The notes under the pieces: model-generated | Told to the model about the DNA's origin: nothing | Seen by the model: only the letters and a program-made list of their open reading frames with translations | Database searches by the model: none | Made by a program: the position numbers and the translations under genes | Assembly (NCBI RefSeq): GCF_029784155.1 | Contig: NC_073693.1 | Coordinates: 150,538,843 to 150,602,842, forward strand | Reading direction: 5' to 3' | From: Uranotaenia lowii | Taxonomy: Eukaryota > Arthropoda > Insecta > Diptera > Culicidae | Length of the DNA: 64,000 bases | Shown here: positions 42,743 to 53,231 of the stretch, one piece after another | Layout: every line of letters starts with the position of its first letter | Position numbering within the stretch: position 1 is the stretch's first letter

Positions 42743-45700
42743 AGTTCTATCTTTTTATGTTATAGTACCAAATTCCGCACATTTCTTGTAAAACTACTCT
42801 ACAATTTTTTTCAGAAGCTTATTTTTTAAAATAAAACCTTCAGGGTTAAATCCGTTTTAAGACAACTTATCCTACATTCCTAGCAGCCGTTTATAAACAC
42901 ATGGCAAGCACCCTTTTAGAATCAACCGACACGTGGCTTCACTCCCGGAGCTATGCCACAAATTCTGGTCATGCGCTTCGGATCATCGTCGTTTTAGTAG
43001 GTACTCTACGATACGTGAAAGTTAGAAACATGGAAGCATCGAGCAGACAGGGTAAATGATATCAACCAATTCGATTCCACCTACACGCTGCGCTGCCAGG
43101 AGTGGCTATCCTGGTCCTAGTCGAGTTGAACTTCACTCGAATTGTCAATGAGTGGGACGAGTTGGTTATGGGAAAATTGTTGCCATTCTCCGGTCGAGTG
43201 CCACCTGAAGGCATTCCGAATTTGTGCGGGAACGCAATGTGTATCTATCGGGATCAGGGACCCGTTTTAGGTGATTGCTTCACGTGAGTGTCCTTGGGTT
43301 GGCGAATTATCTGTCCACGTTTGATTGGAACCATTAAAAGTTTTGTTAATTCCTGACCTATTCACACAACTAAACATAACTAGGAATCTAATAATTGCTT
43401 TGGATGAAAACAGGTTTAAATTTTTGTTTTTAAATTTCAAAGCGGTTAAAACAAAATCTTTTTAAGCTGCAAACAATTGCTCTAATTTATGGCTGCAGTG
43501 TTCATCCTTTGCTATGCAATTAAGTGCACCCTTAAATCTGTTGTATGAGACAGAAGAACACATTTCATCCACATGCTCCAGGACATCTTTCCGTAGCATA
43601 TTCTCACGGTTTTAGTTATTTTCGTTCGTTTAAGTGTTTGTTTGTGGTGGCGAAAAGAAATGAGACCTACGTGAGTATTTTGCAGGGCTATTTGAAACAT
43701 ACAATGCTTTAAAATATCATTGGATATGGATTTTATAAGGTTTCAATGAACACGAAGTATTCTGAATTGTCAAATTCTGATAAGAAGAAGAAAACCCTTC
43801 ATCGGTACTAAAATATTATTATAGTTTGGTATGAATTGCAACTCATCATTTTCAAATATGCTTTCGTCTAACACTTTATAGCAGAACTGTGGTTGATTCA
43901 AGCTTGGGAGTAAGCTTACCAACGTTGATAAGTAGTAACTTTTCAAATCGGCTCATGTTAGGTTTTGTTCATTCTTGGTTTTGAGATTAAAAAATTGTAG
44001 TGTAAATGATTTATGAAATTACTGAAAAACATAATAGGATTTTAAGTTGACATTTTTTACACATACGTCAATTTGACTATTTACACTCTTATTTTTGTTT
44101 ATATTTGATAAGAGATAATCGGACCGAATATGATTCTCATATGCAGGATTGAGTGAAAAAAATCATGTAACTGAATAAAATGAAAATGTATTGTAAATTT
44201 TAAAAGTCCTAAACACCAATACAAATAAATTTATGATTAAACAGCTAAAAACTTACATTCTTCTTAATTGACAACCGATGATAGAAGTGCGCCGTCAATT
44301 ACACCAGTAATCAAAATTCAACCAACGGCACTCGTAAGACAACAGAGAGCGGACACAACTAGTTTGAATTGACGCTGAGCTGCTGGAGGCTGTGATAATT
44401 GTTGAACAGTGGTGCCATAATTGTACTTTCTTACGCTAGTTAGCAAGTTTTTAAATCTGAAAGAGCCAAAATAGTCTCATTTTGTAGCCAGCGAACAACA
44501 TTTATGTATTTCTCTATGAAAATTTTGCATCACGAATACGCCTATGAACATTTTGACGTATCTCAACATCTTCAAAATTATTGTTTTGATGCCAATTAGC
44601 ACGGACGGCTTAAAATAACAATAACAGTATATTTTTATTTGGACTCTATTGAATTTTTCAACGTTTTCTTTCGAAAACAAATAAACTCAAAAGTTGGACA
44701 ATGTTGCTGCATACATTCAGGGGCAGAAATTATAAATATATCTCAATATTTTATGGCCTCAAAAATAAATGAAATTTTACCTTCATGCAATTCTCTAGGC
44801 CCTCCCACTGTTCCTATGTTTTTTTTATTTAAACTTAGCCATTTGATAGTGTTTTTAGCAATTTATTCTATACATCTATGAATCTCAAAGAAAATGTCCG
44901 TTTTGTTTTAAATATCCAAAAATGATCATAGAATGACCATGAAAAAACTCTTAAAGGAGAAAAGTCAAAATTTCATATAAAACAACCCATTTGCTTCTAA
45001 ATGCTATCATTTGATCAGGAGAGGTGTTTGTTTGTGAGTCTTCGAAAAAACAGATATTTTAAAATTTTTTAAACTACATTTTAGGCAATATAAAAAAATC
45101 TCCAACTTCAAACCAAATTCTGCCTATTTGAAACTCAATTTATAGACTTTTAAACGTAGAAAATAGTTTTCAGATATTTTCATTTCAGACTTAGTTAAGG
45201 ATGATTATCTGCAAAAATTTCATGTTGATCAATGCTACCCCGGTAATCAAAGTTCCCCCAGTTTACGGTACATTAGAAAAATTGCATACTCGGGGGTCTA
45301 AAACTGTCATATACCATACAATCGCGGGCCAAATGGTCTTTGACTATGAAAAACCCCTCGAAAAAATACAAACAGCCCACAGGCGGATACATAATGTAAA
45401 ACTTTGATAGACAAATATAGGTATTTTTCCGCTGTTAGTTTATTTCAAAATAAAACTTTTTTTGTGAAAATCTTCGCGAGCCATGTTTAAGGGTAACGTA
45501 ATTATGTTAGTCCGGGGGCATATTTTGGACCATCTTGCAAACAATTTTTCAATATTTCATTCGTAAATCAAGTTAATCATACAAAATTTGAACAAATATA
45601 GTTAATGCTCCTTCCTAACCTTCTAATCATATCTTAAATTTCATTTAAATGAGCTGATAATAGATAGAAAATTGAAAATAAAGTCTTGATTTATTTTACA

Positions 45701-45799
45701 GTTGGGCCGAATCATGCCCATCATGACTTGTTTTAAGAGCAATTTGACCCATGTCGAAAATCTTTCATACTTAACCCTCTAGAATTCAATTTAATTTTT
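42743..45799. other. Intergenic stretch, no confirmed gene
   Basis: A GC-richer patch at 42900-43290 ends in GATTGCTTCAC|GTGAGTG, a good splice-donor consensus. It has an open frame at 43102-43287 that I do not recognise. The rest is AT-rich. A CCCCCAGTTTACGGTA fragment near 45255 resembles the right end of the TACCGT elements. Confidence 0.4.
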
Positions 45800-46370
45800 C
45801 ATTGAAAATTTCACAGTAGCTTAGTTTAATGATTACAAACAACTTTAGCTCTTCTAAAAACTTTATAGATAAGGAAATATTTTTTACGATTTTTTAAAGG
45901 ATTACATAAGCTCAGGGGCTAAGTAACTTGACTTTCAGTACTTTTTCGGCAGTACCTATATGTGTAGATTTTACACACTTCAACTTTTTCCCTTAACACG
46001 TTTGTCGCCACGCTTACTCTGGTAGTATTACTAGCCGGGACCCAAGAATTTCTCGGAGAGAGAAAGCGGAGAGGGAGAACTTCAATATTTGAAACGTGTG
46101 GCGAAGCTGAGCGGTTGACAATTAAGAGAGCGTCACACGCTTTTTGCTGTGCCGGGGCCCCCAGGAAATACACCCGTCACACGAATATGGGTCCCATGGC
46201 GACGAACATGTTAATTTAAAACATATTAATACTGACTATTAGCTATACTTTCATATATTTTTTCTTAAAATTGTTCCAAAAATAACTGACATTTTTCAAC
46301 TTGTATGAAAAGTGAATATTGTACATATTTATCGTGCCTTTAGACGGGGTCTATGTTTCATCTGTCCTAC
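45800..46370 (+). repeat. Dispersed repeat, copy carrying a TTAA-flanked insertion
   Basis: Second copy of the repeat at 18355-18660. The alignment is interrupted by the 214-bp element at 45997-46210, flanked by TTAA. Confidence 0.6.
45997..46210. mobile_element. piggyBac-like MITE (214 bp) in TTAA
   Basis: TTAA at 45993-45996 and 46211-46214 flanks ends CACGTTTGTCGCCACG and (inverse) CATGTTCGTCGCCATG, a 16-bp terminal inverted repeat with three differences. TTAA duplication is the hallmark of piggyBac-type transposition. The interior is GC-rich compared with its surroundings and has no gene. Confidence 0.8.
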
Positions 46371-46776
46371 ATTCAGAATGGAGGTAACTCTTAGATCGAA
46401 CTGCCAATCTTAATACAGCCATCAGGTTGACACAAGATCCATATATTTACCGAGCTTTACGCCCGGATGATATGCAAAAGATGTACAGTAGAACCCTCCC
46501 AAGCAGCCTTAAGTCACATATTTACTTGAATGAAGGCATTGAAAGTTATATATTGGCTGACAAAGAGAAACAACTGCCCATTTTCCTTTAGTGAACTTTA
46601 TATACTCATTAATGAACTTGAAAGTCACAAAAGTGCTCAAAACGGGATTTGGTAAGTCACATAAAGAGCACAAAAGTGCTCAAAACGGGATTTGGTAAGT
46701 CAAAAAAAGTGCATTGATGTGCTTTCAAAATCAAATCACCACTTCGAGTTTTAATTTCAGTTAAAACAACATCTAG
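46371..46776. other. Spacer with a 34-bp direct duplication
   Basis: Apart from the duplication at 46626-46702, nothing is recognised. Confidence 0.4.
46626..46702 (+). repeat. 34-bp direct duplication, 43-bp period
   Basis: A block beginning CACAAAAGTGCTCAAAACGG and ending GGTAAGTCA occurs at 46626-46659 and again at 46669-46702, identical apart from the spacer ATAAAGAG region. Confidence 0.9.
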
Positions 46777-46836
46777 GCGTGGTCTTGTGGTAGCGTGTTC
46801 GATACTTACCGGGGTTCGATCCCCAAGCCGGGCAAG
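46777..46836 (+). repeat. tRNA-like (SINE head or tRNA relic)
   Basis: An A-box-like GTGGTCTTGTGGTAGCG and a B-box GGGTTCGATCCCC stand about 20 bp apart, with CCGGGC at the end and a T-rich tail. The span (about 60 bp) is too short for a tRNA with a complete anticodon arm, so this is a degenerate tRNA or a SINE 5' region. Confidence 0.5.
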
Positions 46837-48337
46837 TTTTTTTCAATAAGTTATTTAGTAATTGAGTGACCATTCTGATGCGATATATGAAGGAAATGTG
46901 GGAAAGAAGCAATTGAGAAATTTGTCAAGTTTGGAATCCGGCGCGTGGCATCATGGCGGCACCGGTACAGATCACAGTAAATCATGAAGAGATGGTGATA
47001 TGAACCGAAGCCAAGGGTTCAGTTGAGATAGAGAAAATTTTTTCCGCTCATTTTGCGATGTTCGGAAGCTGAATTAAGAGGCCGCTGGAAGCTGAATAGA
47101 AGGTCATCGAGACTTGTTTTGGATCTTGAAAGTATCAATAAGAGCTTAAATTTTGAGCTGCAAAGAACATACTTCATTCATATCAATGATGGGGCTAAGT
47201 AAGCGTTTTTGTGCCTGTTTTATAGGACTTTTGGTTGCTTGGGCTGCTTACCCAAAGTAGACGGGGAGAGACCAACTCGGATAAGTGAAACTTCGGATTA
47301 AACTAAATATATTGACAAACCCTATACTTTTGCTCTGGTATTGCATTCAGGAGCAAAGCTTGGTTCATACATGGATTTTATTTATCTATTTAATCGATGT
47401 TACTGGCAAGTTGAGATTGTAAACTTGCCAAAAACGTCAATTTAATAGCTTAAAAATATATCCCGATGATATTGAGTTCCGAGTAGGCCTTGTTAGGGTG
47501 CGGACGCGTTTTCTAGTTGCGGTTGCGCTGCATTTTTTGGGTTTGTTTCTTTCTCGATGAAATACTAGCTGTAGTGGTTTAAAGTTACACAAGGTAAAAT
47601 TTACAAGGAACTGAAAAATAGTATAATTCTGTCAAGAAGAGCTGATGTGTGAACTCGAGTGATTAGTTACTGGAAAATAAGAAAATGCGAGCAAAAACAG
47701 ACGTCATACTGCGAAGAACGGTAGACGGCACGGACAACAAGGGCAGGAAAATCCGGTGAGAGCTTTCCGATCACCGTTTATTCCTTAGACACTTTCACTT
47801 TCCTATCGACTTGGATGCTGTACTATTTTTTAAAACCACTTTGAACAGGTCCACACCGTGTGGAGCAGTATTTCCTCGGTTTGGTATCGTAATCGTGAGT
47901 CTCTCTCTTTTTTTTTTCATGCAACAAAACCATTCTAAACAGGATACCGATGAAATCCAAATAGTATATAGTATATATAGTATAGTATAGAAAGAGAAGG
48001 ATTTTATTAAAAGCTATATTGTTTTAGGCAGCGATGTCGTTTATACTGATTGACAGAAGTTTGGTAGACAAGAGAGTATCAAAATCAAAATCAACTTTCT
48101 GGAACTTTCAAAGAATATGAATATAACAAATGATTCCATACAAAACATTTTATTGAAACATTCTTCTTAGTTTACAATTGGTTGCCTTCTAACTAAGGTC
48201 TTTGGGATTAATTAGGAGTTTCCACATCATTTACCAAAGTAATTTCCAAGCCACTATCGACTACACGGACTTGGCCGGCGTCGTTATTGGTTCATTTGAA
48301 AGTAGAAGATCCTCAAAATTGTTCAGTGAGATTGAAG
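46837..48337. other. Intergenic stretch, no gene seen
   Basis: Mixed-composition sequence without recognisable coding. A TATAGTATAG simple repeat lies near 47960-47990. Confidence 0.4.
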
Positions 48338-48515
48338 TGCGTACGTGTCGGTGGTCGAGTGGTTAGCGTGGTAAGACGGTAATTGCTGGCTCACTGATGG
48401 CATGGGTTCGATTCCCATCTCACTACTGGGTGTTGAATGTTAATCTTAAGTTGTCCACGTCAGTCTGTAGAGCCTAAATCGGCTAAGACGGTGTATGTCT
48501 TTTTTTAAGTGCTTG
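48338..48515 (+). repeat. tRNA-derived SINE
   Basis: The head has an A-box-like GGTGGTCGAGTGGTTAGCG and a B-box GGGTTCGATTCCC about 45 bp later, as in a tRNA with a long variable region. It is followed by an unrelated body containing GTCTGTAGAGCCTAAATCGG and a T-run tail. Head, body and tail together fit a SINE mobilised by a LINE, not a functional tRNA. Confidence 0.65.
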
Positions 48516-48784
48516 TTCAAAGCAATCTTTTAGTGGGTTCATTGTGCAATAATGATTATCTCGAACAAATCACGGAGTGCAACCATTATGCCATAGGCCA
48601 GGAGGAGTCGCAGGTGGACCGTAGTTGATAGCTAGCTCAAGCTCAAGATGCGAATAAACTTCATTAAATATAAGAAATTTGTTGGTTTTTCTAATCAAAT
48701 GTCTTAAAAAAAAGAGTACATTTGGTAAAATTTCAAAAAAAGAAGAGAACGCCCATTTTACGATCGAAAAAGAGTAAATGTACT

Positions 48785-49219
48785 TGTTGGGGCCAATTCC
48801 CAAATATATCGCTGGTTTGGAATTCCCGCGAAGTTCCCAGACGTTTTGAGGTTCGAACTTATATTGAAAACACTTAAATCAAGTGATATGTTCACAAGAA
48901 AATCTTTTAATTAATACACCGAACGATACAACCAATGGCAACGAAAAAATGGACTGTATATTCTTCTGCGACTGATCAACACGGCGGGTTTATTACTTCT
49001 CCTTTGTTTCGCTACCAGGCAATTAGGAGCAGCCTGTGATAGTCGATTGGCTATCGGTCATTCGTTTTGGGTATACTGCTGCACACATGCATTGTTCGTC
49101 GTTGTTAAAAAAAAGTGTGCGGCAGTAATTTGGCAACTGCGGTTAGTTGTCGCTGGGGGATGATTCAATATAAAAATTGATATTGCGTTGCGTTGCGCTA
49201 CTTGATTTTGGCGCAAACA
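48785..49219 (-). repeat. BEL2 3' LTR (435 bp)
   Basis: The plus-strand start is TGTTGGGGCCAATTCCC and the end GGCGCAAACA. The right limit is placed at the CA next to the purine-rich tract, because the second copy is truncated by the window. Confidence 0.85.
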
Positions 49220-49236
49220 TACCGCCCGCCTTGAGT
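49220..49236 (-). promoter_or_regulatory. BEL2 polypurine tract (candidate)
   Basis: The minus strand reads CTCAAGGCGGGCGGTA directly before the TGTTTGCGCC start of the LTR. It is purine-rich with C interruptions and is the expected plus-strand primer site. Confidence 0.65.
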
Positions 49237-49490
49237 TCACTCAATAGAAAACTGTTGCGCTGTGTAACAAGCTTTGGCTCATCATCTTGAACCTCGACTC
49301 GTGATGTTTCTGCAGCCTTCTGGCCTCGTCCTTCGACACCACTCCTGTTCGAGATAGGTTTACAGCATTGCTAGTAGACCATCGCTGCCACCCTTCAAAG
49401 CGCCTTCATCTACGTCTGAGTTTTGATGTGTCGATGATTTCCTGTTAAAAACGAAGAGGGTAAATTCTGGGTTGATTTTACCGTGAATGC

Positions 49491-50265
49491 AACGTAACTT
49501 GCACTGCGGCCCCCAGGCGTTTACAAAGAATGAACTTCGTTAAAAGCCTTGGTTTGCCCCTTTCGGGGGCTGAAATTACTATAAGTTTTCCAGTTGATCA
49601 TGTTTCTTGATGTGGAGCCTTCCAAATAAAGTCCTGTTGAAGAAAGATACACAACAATTCTCCATACTATTTATGGGTGAGGAAAACGTAACTTTTGTAT
49701 CGCCCCCTGGCATCGACGGCTTATATGCCGCTCCTAGCCACTTACGCCCCAACTGGGGGCATACTTATCTTAGACGGTGCAAATGGTAATAGTAGACCAC
49801 ATCATGAGCAAGTATCCTGGATGTCTTCGATGTACGGTACGGCGAATGAGCCCTGGTGGAAAAAAACTGCTGAATATTCCACTAGCAAACAGATAGGGTA
49901 AAACGTAACTTAATGAACGGCCCCCTGGCAAATGCAGCTAATGCGCTGCCAGCGCCAATGGTGCCCCTCGTGGGGGCGTAAATTACTTTTTTTTTCAGTT
50001 GAGAACCATAAACGAACGGTGAAACAAACAGTGGTAAATGAGATGGAGCACAACGATGACCATGAACAATCGGGATCCTTCACTTGTCGGCGATTCTGGA
50101 CTTCAGACCAAACGGCGCAGTGTTAACCCTGGCGGAGGAAAAATACTATAGGACCCGCAAACAAACAGGTGGGGTTGAACGTAACTCGATGTTTGGCCCC
50201 CTGGCAATACGGTCAATAATGACACCAGTGCCAACAGTGCCCCTTATGGGGGCGTAAAATACTTA
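49491..50265 (+). repeat. Four diverged repeats with CCCCC/GGGGG arms in BEL2
   Basis: Each unit opens with AACGTAACT (49491, 49685, 49902, 50178) and continues after about 10 nt with GCCCCCTGGC (or GGCCCCCAGGC). After a further 45 nt or so it has GCCCC and GGGGGC, followed by (GT)AAAWTACT. Unit starts are 194, 217 and 276 bp apart. GCCCC and GGGGC arms can pair, so each unit can form a stem-loop. The array sits where pol would be expected. Confidence 0.75.
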
Positions 50266-50303
50266 TTTTAAAGGATGTCCAGGACGATGTGACGATAATG
50301 ACG

Positions 50304-50645
50304 CTAATACTTCGTTGGATCTTTAGACTGTGGCTGAAGGTCTCGTGTTGTTGGGAACTTGGGAAGCTTGTCTGTCCATCGTTGTGCTGCTAAGAGTATA
50401 CATCGGGGTATCGAACCTTCGTAAAATCCATACATCTTGTTCTTGAACTGCATCCAATACAGCTGACGCTCTTTTTTCCATGTTTCATCCAAAAAGGGCT
50501 TTTCTTTCCAAAGCTCTTGGAGAAACATTATTACTTGGACGATTGCTGGCCTGGCAGTATTGTAGAACGAACGGGCAGCAATGAGCAGGACAAACCAGAG
50601 CACAAAGAAAAGAGATACCCAGCATTGCGGCTTACAACGAATCAA
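50304..50645 (-). CDS. Unrecognised 113-codon frame in BEL2
   Basis: The frame lies 16 bp after the gag-protease stop on the same strand. A hydrophobic segment near residues 9-24 (WVSLFFVLWFVLLIAARSFY) looks like a membrane helix or signal anchor. A charged region with W-K-E repeats (ELWKEKPFLDETWKKERQLY) follows. No match to BEL reverse transcriptase or integrase motifs was found. It may be a small accessory protein, a pol remnant or chance. Confidence 0.3.
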   Translation of the reverse strand: MIRCKPQCWVSLFFVLWFVLLIAARSFYNTARPAIVQVIMFLQELWKEKPFLDETWKKERQLYWMQFKNKMYGFYEGSIPRCILLAAQRWTDKLPKFPTTRDLQPQSKDPTKY

Positions 50646-50661
50646 ATCTATTACTGGTTTT

Positions 50662-52493
50662 TCAGATGAATCTCTCTCTAGGAATTACGGTACTGCATGA
50701 TAAAACTGTCGTTTCAGGAAGCTGTCCTGCGACAATCCATCCTAGGTGAGTGTTCTGTAGGATTGGGCCGTCGTCATTTATTCTCATCTGGTTCGGCAAT
50801 AACATTTCGTAGAAGGCAGACACACCTATCACAAGATCAACTGGGCCTGATTTGTTGAAATCGGGATCTGCAAGGCTGATTGAAGACGGAAGTTTCCAGG
50901 TGTTAACGTCGATGTTTCTTTGGGGCAAATCAAGCGTTATTTGAGGCAGCACGAAAAAATTCCTCTCAGCACTAGTAAATGAAGATGTACATGAAACAAT
51001 ACGAGCAAGGACGGACTCCTTCGCAACATTCGTGGATCCTCCTACACCTTTCACGAGAAGGTTTTCTCGAAAGCGTTCGAACTTAAGTTTCTGTGATAAT
51101 TTCTCAGTCATCAAGCAGATCTGAGATCCATTATCCAACAAAGCGCGAGCTAGGACCGTGTTACCGCTGCTATCGGCAAGCATGACAACGGCTGTCGACA
51201 AGATAGCATTGTGGGGTTGTGTTTCTGTGCTAACTAGAGTGGTAGTGTGGTGACTTACTATGGGCGTGTTTGTGGGAGGTGGCTGTTGTATAGGTGGGGA
51301 GTTGTTTTGCAAAGGTTGAGTTTGGGACTGATCGAGTTGCAAGTAGGACTCGCTTCTTGACTCACTGTTCGCGCGTTTAGGTCTACGTGGGGCTTGAGAA
51401 AAATTCCGATTGTCCGACGGGTTTCTATGGTCTGGAGAATATGGATGCAGCAGGTGATGGTGACGTAGTCCACACTTCGGGCAGGAATTAACCGAACAGT
51501 CTGCTACCAAATGTTCGGAATCTAAACAGTTGAAGCAGAGTCCCAATCTTCTAATCAAAACTTTCCGATCAATCACTCTCATCCTGCTGAATCTCGAGCA
51601 ATGTTCGACCTTGTGCGATCCATTTCCACAGACAAGACAAAATCTCTCTACTGTAACGGTGCTGTGGCTGATGGGAGCTCTAAAATTGCGTTGATAGTCA
51701 TTCCCACTCCGATTGGCAGTCGATTGCAAAATCGAACACTGATTTTCTAAAAACTCAACCATTGCTTCGTAGGAAGGCACGTTTTTAGAAGCATGGTGAG
51801 TTTCCCAAAGTCGATATGTTCCTGCGTCCAACTTCTGCGAAAGCATGAATGCCAACAATGCACTCCAATCGCTTGTCTTCTGGCCCAACTTCTCCAACTG
51901 CTGAAGGTTTGTTTTGAAAGTTGTTAACAGTACATTCAACCCTTCAAAACTTTCCATCCGCATAGCAGGTGCCGCAAAGAGAGCCTTCATGTGCTCCTGA
52001 GCAATCAGCTTGTGATTCTCGTATTTCGATTCCAGTATGCTCCAAGCCAGGCCGTAGTTTATTGCTGATACATGAATCTGGTTGATCTGTAGAAGTGCAT
52101 CATCTCTCAACGACGTACGCAGGTAATTAAACTTATCCATTTCATTCAACAGTGCGTTGTCATGTATCAGCGACCTAAAGTTGTCCCGGAAACTAATCCA
52201 TTCTGAAAGTTTTCCGGAAAAAATAGGCAGTGTCAGTTCAGGATATCTCGTGTGACATGTCATGGCTGAATCGGGAACAGAGGATCTGTGGTACCTTGAT
52301 CTAACAGGCATCGATTCCATCTTCGACAATAGCTGCATTTTCACTGAAAAATACTTGTCCATAAACTCCTTAAACGTCTTCTTGCATTCCTTTCTCCGGG
52401 TTTCCTTTTTCACGTCATCATTTTCAAACTCGTCTTCAGCGTCTTCCGTGATCACTTCAACCTGCGTGCGTACGTCGCAAAATGTGTCGTAGG
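50662..52493 (-). CDS. BEL2 gag-protease, main part (split by Gypsy insertion)
   Basis: The native frame begins at 62903, is interrupted after codon 49 by the Gypsy element, and resumes here at D (52488) for 608 codons. The open frame appears to start at 52521 only because ten or so codons are read from the Gypsy LTR. Domains: a DUF1759-like gag (LPIFSGKLSEWISFRDNF through about WETHHASKN); a CCHC-type zinc region (CLVCGNGSHKVEHC, LCFNCLDSEHLVADC, CPKCGLRHHH); a Q/P/T-rich linker; then a DUF1758 aspartic protease with ALLDNGSQICLM, ending near LGWIVAGQL. The active site reads DNG rather than DSG. The frame stops where BEL/Pao elements normally continue into reverse transcriptase. Confidence 0.9.
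52489..52493. repeat. Gypsy target-site duplication, left (GTAGG)
   Basis: GTAGG precedes the TG of the left Gypsy LTR and recurs at 62757-62761. Confidence 0.93.
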
Positions 52494-52731
52494 TGTAGGG
52501 TTGTGCATTTAATATATACAATTTGTTAACACCTGATTATTTACAGACCTTGCGCCACGAGTTTAAGTAGGAGACAAGGAGAATGGCAACACTGTATATT
52601 GGATGCGTAGATTTGGATAAGCGTGTGTAAAAGGGGAACGAAGGCGTCTATCGGTGTGAACAGTGCGTGAACGGAACGGCCGGGATATATTGTGACGATA
52701 GTGATATTAAACGGACGAGGAGGACCCTACA
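52494..52731 (+). repeat. Gypsy 5' LTR (238 bp)
   Basis: TGTAGGGTTGTGCATTTAAT at the start, GGACCCTACA at the end. It is identical to 62519-62756 apart from two bases near 52698. Confidence 0.95.
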
Positions 52732-52733
52732 AC

Positions 52734-52749
52734 TGGCGACGACCGGGAG
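52734..52749 (+). promoter_or_regulatory. Gypsy primer-binding site (candidate)
   Basis: TGGCGACGACCGGGAG starts about two bases after the LTR. TGGCGAC fits the 3' end of tRNAs ending GTCGCCA (Ser/Arg type), but the tRNA is not assigned. Confidence 0.6.
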
Positions 52750-53231
52750 AAAGAACCGCAGGACATCAAGGTGAGTTCGTTTCTGGACATTAAAAAGAAT
52801 TTTTGCCGGGTTTTTCTTAAAAAGAAATGATCAGCTATCGAAATGTGGCTCGGAAACGAAAACAAAATGGCGGTCAAAATTGTACATGGGTGTATTATCG
52901 ATAGCTGAAATGGTGCCGAATAGAAATTTGTGAGAAAAGTAACAAGAGATTTTGAAAATGGTAAAGTGAGATTAAGCTTTTCCATAATTAGAGGTTAGTC
53001 CCATTTCGTGGCCTATTTGAAACAGATTTGATCGGTGTTAAGTGAAAGGTTTTACGTATTCGTCGTATTTGTCAGCCATTAATCATTCTGTGTTGATCAT
53101 CTCGGTGCTTGCAATTTACCAGAGTCGGATCTAGGGACGACACCTGTAAACCAAAATTGATAGTGCATAAATAGTGTGGAGATGGAACGTGATATAATTT
53201 TTTTTTTGTTGATGCTAATTTCAACCGTGAG

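Noticed and set aside
42292..42829. Two long overlapping open frames rich in VLRSSFF
   Set aside because: They are produced solely by the 7-bp satellite, which is open in every frame; there is no sign of a gene.
48345..48434. Functional tRNA gene
   Set aside because: A- and B-box sequences are present but the arms do not pair into a convincing cloverleaf, and a SINE-like body and tail follow.
52494..52521. Start codon of the 619-codon BEL2 frame at 52521
   Set aside because: The first eleven codons come from the inserted Gypsy LTR and target site; the native start is at 62903.
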